Shown: piece after piece, positions 58,996 to 64,000 of the stretch
How the letters are laid out: every line of letters begins with the position of its first letter
Position numbering within the stretch: the stretch's first letter is position 1
NCBI RefSeq assembly: GCF_001668575.1
Contig: NZ_LZMD01000021.1
Span: forward strand, 62,001-126,000
DNA: 64,000 nucleotides
Source of the DNA: Mycobacterium sp. 1164985.4
Lineage (GTDB): Bacteria > Actinomycetota > Actinomycetes > Mycobacteriales > Mycobacteriaceae
Reading direction: 5' to 3'
The notes under the pieces: generated by a model
Told to the model about the DNA's origin: nothing
Seen by the model: the letters and a program-made list of their open reading frames with translations, nothing else
The model's database searches: none
Position numbers and translations under genes: made by a program

Positions 58996-59619
58996 ATGAC
59001 CGCTGCACAACGGGAACGCGCCGCACTCGTCGAGACCATGCGCGAGGTGGGTCCCGACGCTCCCACGCTGTGCGGAGACTGGACGACCCGTGATCTCGCC
59101 GCGCACCTTGTGGTGCGCGAACGCAGGCTCGACGCCACGCCGGGCATCATGGTCCCCGCGCTCGCCGGTTACACCGACAGGGTCCAGCGGCAGACGGCCC
59201 AGGGCTCCGAGTGGGAAGGACTGCTCGACAAGGTTGCGTCGGGCCCGCCGCTGTTCTCGCCGTTCAAGCTGCTTGACCCGGTGGCCAATATGGGCGAGAT
59301 GTACATCCACCATGAGGATGTCCGCCGCGCCCAATCTGGTTGGGAACCGAGGCCTCTCGACGACGCCACGGTCACAGCGCTGACTCGTCCGCTGCCCGTG
59401 ATGGCCCGGCTGACCCTGGCCAAGACCCCTGCGCGGCTCACCCTGCGCACCCCGCAGGGCAAGACGCTCGCCACCGTTGGAAAGGGGCCCGCGCTGGGCA
59501 TCGTCGGCGAGGCGCAGGAATTGCTGCTGTTCGTCTCCGGTCGCGACGAGGTTAGCGTCGAGTTCGAGGGCGACGCAGCCGTGGTCGACGCCGTCCGCAA
59601 GAACCGGCGCGGGCTGTAG
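58996..59619 (+). CDS. TIGR03085/MDMPI-like metal-binding protein
   Basis: A 207-residue DinB-fold protein of the maleylpyruvate-isomerase-like group. N-terminal LCGDWTTRDLAAHLVVRERR and the pair in EMYIHHEDVRRAQ provide three histidines for a metal site. The C-terminal part is a separate beta domain. Mycothiol-linked reactions are typical of this fold, but no substrate is indicated. It lies 26 bp after the hemerythrin gene and is probably co-transcribed. Confidence 0.85.
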   Translation: MTAAQRERAALVETMREVGPDAPTLCGDWTTRDLAAHLVVRERRLDATPGIMVPALAGYTDRVQRQTAQGSEWEGLLDKVASGPPLFSPFKLLDPVANMGEMYIHHEDVRRAQSGWEPRPLDDATVTALTRPLPVMARLTLAKTPARLTLRTPQGKTLATVGKGPALGIVGEAQELLLFVSGRDEVSVEFEGDAAVVDAVRKNRRGL

Positions 59620-59666
59620 CCGCAGTTTCAGTCCGCGTGTCAGTGCCGCGTGATAGTGTCGAACAC

Positions 59667-60953
59667 ATGTTCGACTCCACGCACTTGGCGGAAGTGGACC
59701 CATGCGTGGACGAGGCTGCTCTGGTCGAGCGGATCGCCTGGTTGGAGCGGGTGAAGTCGGCCGCCGCGGCGGGGCAGGCCCGAGCTTCGGCACTGCTCGA
59801 CGCTTCACGTCGCGCCAGTGAGGCCGCCGCCGGCGTGCCCGCGGCCAAACGGGGTCGCGGGGTTTCCAGCGAAATTGCCTTGGCGCGGCGCGTCTCGCCG
59901 TCGCAGGGTGGTCGCCATCTCGGGTTCGCCAAGGCGTTGGTCGATGAAATGCCCCACACGCTGGCCGCGTTGGAGGGCGGGGTCCTGTCGGAGTGGCGGG
60001 CGACACTGATCGTGCGTGAGTCCGCCTGTCTGAGCGTGGAGCACCGCCGCGCGCTGGATGACGAGATGTGCTCGGATGTACAGACTTTGGAGGGGAAGGG
60101 CGACGCACGGATCGCCGCAGATGCCAAAGCCATCGCCTACCGGCTCGATCCTCAGGCGTTCGTTGAGCGCGCGGCGAGAGCCGAGGCCGATCGCACCGTG
60201 ACCATCCGGCCCGCGCCCGACACGATGGCCTATTTGACCGCGCTGCTGCCCATGCGCCAGGGAGTGTCCGTCTACGCCGCGCTCAAGCGTGCCTCCGACA
60301 GCACCTTCGACAACCGGGGACGCGGTCAGGTGATGGCCGACACCTTGGTGGAGCGGGTCACCGGTCGGCCTGCCGAGGTTCCCGAGCCGATCGCGGTGAA
60401 CCTGGTGATGTCGGATGAGACGTTGGTGAGTGAGGACAACAGTCCCGCGCTCGTCGACGGTTACGGTCCGATACCAGCCGCGGTGGCGCGCACGCTTGTC
60501 CAAACCGCCGCCTTGGACAAGCGGTCGCGGGCCACGCTGCGGCGGCTGTACAGGCGTCCGGACTCGGGGGCGCTGGTAGCGATGGAGTCGCGCTCGCGAC
60601 GCTTCCCGCGGGCGATGGCCCGCTTCATCGGATTACGCGATCAACGATGTCGCACTCCCTACTGTGATGCACCGATCCGCCATCGCGATCACGCGGTGCC
60701 CGCACATCGTGGTGGCCCAACGCATCTGGTCAATGGGCTGGGTCTGTGCGAGCGGTGCAACTACGTCAAGGAGACTCCGGGCTGGCAGGTGCAAACCTGC
60801 CAGGTCGACGGTACCCACCACGCCGAGTTCACCACGCCAACCGGCGCGCATTACCACTCGGCCGCCCCACGGCTACCCGGCCACTCGGTGGTTCGCTTGA
60901 GCGAAGTCGAAGCACGCATCGGTGTCGCGCTGACCAACCTGCATGCCGCCTAA
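59667..60953 (+). CDS. HNH endonuclease/DUF222 (13E12-type) protein
   Basis: A 428-residue protein with an N-terminal DUF222 region (about 1-300) and a C-terminal HNH motif, seen in CRTPYCDAPIRHRDHAVPAH and CERCNYVKETPGWQ with the zinc-like cysteines. These 13E12-type proteins are repeated in mycobacterial genomes. ATG 59667 is favoured over a GTG at 59637. Its 3' end overlaps an ATG of the next frame but not the preferred GTG 60964. Biological role unknown. Confidence 0.88.
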   Translation: MFDSTHLAEVDPCVDEAALVERIAWLERVKSAAAAGQARASALLDASRRASEAAAGVPAAKRGRGVSSEIALARRVSPSQGGRHLGFAKALVDEMPHTLAALEGGVLSEWRATLIVRESACLSVEHRRALDDEMCSDVQTLEGKGDARIAADAKAIAYRLDPQAFVERAARAEADRTVTIRPAPDTMAYLTALLPMRQGVSVYAALKRASDSTFDNRGRGQVMADTLVERVTGRPAEVPEPIAVNLVMSDETLVSEDNSPALVDGYGPIPAAVARTLVQTAALDKRSRATLRRLYRRPDSGALVAMESRSRRFPRAMARFIGLRDQRCRTPYCDAPIRHRDHAVPAHRGGPTHLVNGLGLCERCNYVKETPGWQVQTCQVDGTHHAEFTTPTGAHYHSAAPRLPGHSVVRLSEVEARIGVALTNLHAA

Positions 60954-60963
60954 GCTGGCAGCC

Positions 60964-61908
60964 GTGGGCTCATCGGTGGATTTCCGGGTTTTCGTCGAAC
61001 CGCAGCAGGGCGCGTCGTACGCCGATCAACTCGCCGTCGCGCAGACCGCAGAGGAGCTGGGCTTCTCCGCGTTCTTCCGCTCCGATCACTACCTGGCGAT
61101 GAGCGGCGACGGGCTGCCCGGCCCGACTGACTCCTGGGTCACCCTGGCCGGCATCGCCCGGGAGACGTCGACAATCCGCCTCGGCACCATGGTGACGTCG
61201 GCGACCTTCCGTTATCCGGGGCCGCTGGCGATCTCCGTCGCCCAGGTCGACGAGATGAGCGGCGGCCGCGTGGAATTCGGTATCGGCACGGGCTGGTTCG
61301 AAGCCGAACACAAGGCGTACGCGATCCCGTTTCCGTCGCTTCGCGAACGCTTCGACCGGCTCAGCGAACAGCTCGACATCATCACCGGACTCTGGACGAC
61401 GCCGCAGGATGAGACGTTCGACTACGCCGGTCAGCACTATACGATCATCGACTCCCCCGGCCTGCCCAAGCCCGCGCAGTCGCCACACCCACCGGTCATC
61501 ATCGGTGGCCAGGGCGCCAAGCGGACGCCGGCGCTCGCGGCCAGGTTCGCCTCCGAGTTCAACGTGCCGTTCGTGCCACTGGAGACGGTCACGACGCAGT
61601 TCGAGCGGGTTGCTGCGGCCGTCGCCGACGCCGGCCGATCCGCGGACTCGATGACGTACTCCGCGGCGTTCGTGCTGTGCGCGGGCCGCGACGAAGACGA
61701 GATCGCCCGCCGAGCAGCCGCGATCGGGCGTGAGGTCGACGAGCTTCGCAGCAACTCCCCCACGGTGGGCACGCCCGCCGAGATCGTCGACAAGCTGGGA
61801 CCATTCCTGCAGGCCGGCGTGCAGCGGATATACCTGCAGGTTCTCGACATGTCGGATCTGGGGCACCTCGAGTTCTTCGCGCGCGAGGTTTTGCCACAGC
61901 TGCGCTGA
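60964..61908 (+). CDS. F420-dependent LLM-class oxidoreductase
   Basis: A 314-residue luciferase-fold enzyme. Seen are the N-terminal DFRVFVEPQQGASYADQLA, FFRSDHYLAM, the GGRVEFGIGTGWFEAEH motif of F420-binding members, and the tail AGVQRIYLQVLDMSDLGHL. This group (Rv1855c-like) uses F420 rather than FMN. GTG 60964 is preferred because the ATG at 60943 overlaps the end of the HNH gene. Substrate unknown. Confidence 0.87.
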   Translation: MGSSVDFRVFVEPQQGASYADQLAVAQTAEELGFSAFFRSDHYLAMSGDGLPGPTDSWVTLAGIARETSTIRLGTMVTSATFRYPGPLAISVAQVDEMSGGRVEFGIGTGWFEAEHKAYAIPFPSLRERFDRLSEQLDIITGLWTTPQDETFDYAGQHYTIIDSPGLPKPAQSPHPPVIIGGQGAKRTPALAARFASEFNVPFVPLETVTTQFERVAAAVADAGRSADSMTYSAAFVLCAGRDEDEIARRAAAIGREVDELRSNSPTVGTPAEIVDKLGPFLQAGVQRIYLQVLDMSDLGHLEFFAREVLPQLR

Positions 61909-61941
61909 ACAGGCGCGCACGGGCCACCGGCCCTACGATCA

Positions 61942-62433
61942 GTGGCCGTGCCCGGCGGCAACGGCAACGATCATCGCGGCGGTGGAGACCCGCCGCCGCA
62001 GCCCTGGTACAACCGCACCCCCGAGGTCGTCGGCGCGAGCCTTCTCGGCCTGGCCGCGATCGGACTACTCGTGCTGGCGATCTCCTTCTTCGCTGCGCGG
62101 TTCAACGAGCAGACGCCGGCGCCGGTGGATTTCATCGAGCCGACGTTCACGGCGACCGAGACCCCGACGGGCCCCTCCGCGACCCTCACGACAGGAACCA
62201 TCACGAGCACCAGCCCACCACAGACCACCGAGATCAACGACCCCCTGCCGTCGGAGTCGACGACCTCGAGCAGCGAGACGACTTCGGGCACCGAGACCAC
62301 GTCCAGCAGCTCGACGACGACCAGCCGGACACCGCCCAGCAGTGAGGCCGGCGAGGCCGAGGAGCCCACTACGACCCGCACGACGCGCCGACCCCGGACG
62401 AATGTGACGCGCACGCTCAATCCGTACCCCTGA
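61942..62433 (+). CDS. Single-helix membrane protein with Ser/Thr-rich tail
   Basis: A 163-residue protein with an N-terminal cytoplasmic part (Gly/Pro-rich, ending PPQPWYNRTPEVV), one membrane helix at about residues 30-52 and an extracellular tail very rich in Thr, Ser and Pro. It shares its layout with the next gene, and both have a PWY-x-(R/K) motif before the helix. Thr/Ser-rich tails of this type may be O-mannosylated. GTG 61942 or GTG 61948 may be the start. Function unknown. Confidence 0.7.
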   Translation: MAVPGGNGNDHRGGGDPPPQPWYNRTPEVVGASLLGLAAIGLLVLAISFFAARFNEQTPAPVDFIEPTFTATETPTGPSATLTTGTITSTSPPQTTEINDPLPSESTTSSSETTSGTETTSSSSTTTSRTPPSSEAGEAEEPTTTRTTRRPRTNVTRTLNPYP

Positions 62434-62446
62434 GCGCCTACTATCG

Positions 62447-62911
62447 ATGGCCGTGGCGCGATACGGACCTCCGGACGACCCGAACAACCCCGACAACGAA
62501 CCCACGGCGTACATCAATTACGGCGACGGGGGTCCCGGGCTGCCGCCCGGGGAGCCGGAACCGTGGTACCGCAAGCCGGCGGCGCTGGTCGCGTTCGGCG
62601 CGATCGGCGCCCTGCTCGTCGCCCTCATCGTGTGGCTGCTCGCGTCCTTGATCAGTGGCGACGACTCGACGACCGAACGCACCTCGCTGACGCCGTTGAC
62701 CACGACCTCGCGCTCCGTCGTCCCAACCACCTCGCTGTCCCCGCAGACCGTGACGGAGACCATCACCGCGCCGCCGGAAACCACCACGACCACCGAGCCG
62801 ACGACCACCACGACGACGACCACCACGACCACCCCGCCGACTACGAGCATCAGCACCGAAACCAGCACCGAAACCGTGACCGAGACGGTGACGGAGTCGC
62901 CCACCCCCTAG
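62447..62911 (+). CDS. Paralogous membrane protein with Thr-rich tail
   Basis: A 154-residue protein. The cytoplasmic segment ends GEPEPWYRKPAAL, followed by one helix (about 45-70) and a tail dominated by Thr with Glu, Pro and Val repeats. The Thr run is coded by mixed ACC/ACG codons, so it is selected protein sequence rather than simple DNA slippage alone. ATG 62447 lies 13 bp past its tandem neighbour's stop. It is convergent with iniC. Function unknown. Confidence 0.7.
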   Translation: MAVARYGPPDDPNNPDNEPTAYINYGDGGPGLPPGEPEPWYRKPAALVAFGAIGALLVALIVWLLASLISGDDSTTERTSLTPLTTTSRSVVPTTSLSPQTVTETITAPPETTTTTEPTTTTTTTTTTTPPTTSISTETSTETVTETVTESPTP

Positions 62912-62914
62912 CCA

Positions 62915-62992
62915 CCGCTCAGCGGCCCTGGCCTGATTGGCCGCTCAGCGGCCCTGGCCTGATTGGCCGCTCAGCGGCCCTGGCCTGATTGG
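62915..62992. repeat. Three exact tandem copies of a 26-bp unit
   Basis: The unit CCGCTCAGCGGCCCTGGC plus CTGATTGG is repeated exactly at 62915-62940, 62941-62966 and 62967-62992. Each copy contains the palindrome GGCCGCT-C-AGCGGCC when read across the junction. The third copy includes the stop codon and final seven codons of iniC; the others carry duplicate stop regions downstream. It lies between convergent genes, so it may serve as a multiple terminator. Confidence 0.93.
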
Positions 62993-64000
62993 CCGCGGGC
63001 CGCGTACTCCGCGACCAAAGCCTCCGCGCTGCGCACCGCCGCCCGGCAGGCCCGAGTCGTGAACGGGTCGTTCAGCGGGTGCTCGGCACGCCTGCGCCAG
63101 CGCTGTGCCGCCGCGAACGCCGCCCGCGGCCCGTCGTAAGGATTGTCCGGTTGAAGGCCAAGCCTGCTGGCCGCGTCGGTACCCGAACCGCCGATGATGC
63201 GGCGCAGCGAGGCCATCTCGTCGTCATTCAAAGTCGTTGGCCGCGAACGTAACTGGCTCAACAGGCGCAACTCCTCGAACGCGTGCGTATCGGCCAGCAG
63301 CGGGTCGATGTCGGCGAGGATGTACGGGGTGGCGTAGATCGGGTTCGTCTGTACGAACTGCCGCAGCGACAACAACGCCGTGTGCGCCTTGAGCAGATCC
63401 GACCGCTGCGCGAACTGCTGATCGATGACCTCCCGAAGCGCCAACAGCCCGCTGCGCTCCAACAACTCGTCGGCCAGTGCCACCGAATCGCTGACACCGG
63501 CGCGCAGCACTGCGATCGAGATCCGGATTCCGAACATGCCGAACCGGTCCAGCAGCGCCGCTCTGGTCGCGGCGTCGACGGGCAGCGAACTGTCCTCGCG
63601 GACGAAGCGGTCCACCGACAACATCGCCTTCGTCAGCTCGGCGGCGTCCACGCCGGCGAGCTTCTCCAACGCGACGAATTCGCTCTGCCGCAACGTTCGT
63701 GCCGTCAACGCCAGCAGCCCGGACACCGGCACCACGGCCTGGCATGTTCCGGTGCGCTCCATCTCCGCGGTGAAGCGCGTCGCGACGTCCTTGGCTGACA
63801 ACATCGCATCGATGCGCCCGGCCCCGATCTCGTCCGCGCGCGAGGCCACGCCGATCACCCCCAACGCGCCCGCCGACCCGCCGACCAGTTCGCCGATCTG
63901 CTTGAGCAGCGCGATATCGGCGGCGTTCAGTGTCCGCAGCAGGAAGACGACCGCGTCGACGCGCGGCACCCCGTCCTCGGGCACGAGTAGGCGCAGGGTA
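62971..64000 (-). CDS. iniC: IniC-type dynamin-like GTPase, C-terminal part
   Basis: The visible 342 or so codons are the C-terminal two-thirds of a bacterial dynamin-like protein. The frame is open beyond a GTG at 63984 to the window edge, so the true start is outside. Seen is the end of the G domain (VDAVVFLLRTLNAADIALL, GVIGVASRADEIG, the latter the G4-like RAD motif) and then a long helical stalk. It matches IniC (Rv0343), which is induced by isoniazid and acts on membranes. The C-terminus GQSGQGR is encoded by the 26-bp repeat. Confidence 0.85.
   Translation of the reverse strand, partial: TLRLLVPEDGVPRVDAVVFLLRTLNAADIALLKQIGELVGGSAGALGVIGVASRADEIGAGRIDAMLSAKDVATRFTAEMERTGTCQAVVPVSGLLALTARTLRQSEFVALEKLAGVDAAELTKAMLSVDRFVREDSSLPVDAATRAALLDRFGMFGIRISIAVLRAGVSDSVALADELLERSGLLALREVIDQQFAQRSDLLKAHTALLSLRQFVQTNPIYATPYILADIDPLLADTHAFEELRLLSQLRSRPTTLNDDEMASLRRIIGGSGTDAASRLGLQPDNPYDGPRAAFAAAQRWRRRAEHPLNDPFTTRACRAAVRSAEALVAEYAARGQSGQGR

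Noticed and set aside
59667-60953. HNH/DUF222 gene as a transposase or intron endonuclease
   Set aside because: No terminal inverted repeats, target duplication or intron structure is seen around it; the 13E12-type family is a common chromosomal repeat gene in mycobacteria.
62750-62905. ACC/ACG-rich run as a microsatellite or sequencing artefact
   Set aside because: The frame stays open, codons vary, and the neighbouring paralogue has a similar Thr/Ser-rich tail, so it is coding.

Overview
The window is 64 kb of high-GC DNA with dense, mostly overlapping genes and frequent GTG starts. The gene content points to a mycobacterium, most likely an environmental, fast-growing Mycolicibacterium. 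Supporting markers are ttfA (an MmpL3 partner), an IniC-type dynamin at the right edge, a WS/DGAT acyltransferase, an MmpL transporter, hspR with HAIR operators, a 13E12-type HNH/DUF222 protein, and blocks of genes that match the M. tuberculosis Rv0343-Rv0391 neighbourhood. Locus names are assigned by recall of family and gene order; no search was run.

Layout. (1) 1-5000: end of an MBL-fold hydrolase, a small membrane protein, and a minus-strand operon of a GNAT enzyme and three flavin monooxygenases joined by 4-bp overlaps. (2) 5086-9758: an SDR behind a near-perfect palindrome, then the minus-strand operon purT, membrane protein, rhodanese, metZ, hypothetical protein. (3) 9882-14306: an internally deleted Na+/H+ antiporter pseudogene, then a MarR regulator divergent from MmpL, P450 and ferredoxin. 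(4) 14303-23750: conserved core with a PaaI-like thioesterase, purA, Rv0358- and Rv0359-like genes, a CDF transporter, DUF3151, an Rv0361-like protein, fbaA, a Zn alcohol dehydrogenase and DedA. (5) 23747-34070: minus-strand envelope genes (ttfA, SDR, lipoprotein, SpoU/TrmH methyltransferase, GH76, NhaA-DsbA fusion), an esterase and clpB with a HAIR operator. (6) 34174-40275: a secreted NTF2-like protein, a double ABM-domain membrane protein, a LysE/GAP-like transporter, TetR with a divergent membrane protein, a type II flavohemoglobin and an aldose epimerase. (7) 40284-44639: dnaK-grpE-dnaJ1-hspR with two HAIR operators upstream. (8) 44824-55114: an accessory lipid locus with a small membrane peptide, an HSL-type hydrolase, two SDRs, a PucR regulator, WS/DGAT, an acyl-CoA ligase, an NTF2-like protein and a sulfatase. 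(9) 55156-64000: a large cyclase-like/ATPase regulator, hemerythrin, a TIGR03085-type protein, an HNH/DUF222 protein, an F420-type oxidoreductase, two Thr-rich membrane proteins, a 26-bp triplicated repeat and partial iniC.

How it works together. The heat-shock genes (clpB and dnaK-grpE-dnaJ1-hspR) share the HspR circuit visible as HAIR sites. The ttfA-to-nhaA run probably serves cell-envelope building. The 44.8-55.1 kb cluster could activate, esterify, reduce and desulfate lipids. It resembles the M. tuberculosis mymA locus in enzyme classes but has a PucR-type regulator and a sulfatase. No tRNA, rRNA, CRISPR array, insertion sequence or prophage was seen, and no stretch over 300 bp lacks a gene. 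Most of the window is ordinary conserved chromosome. The accessory interest lies in the lipid locus, the MmpL-P450 module, the monooxygenase operon and the repeats.
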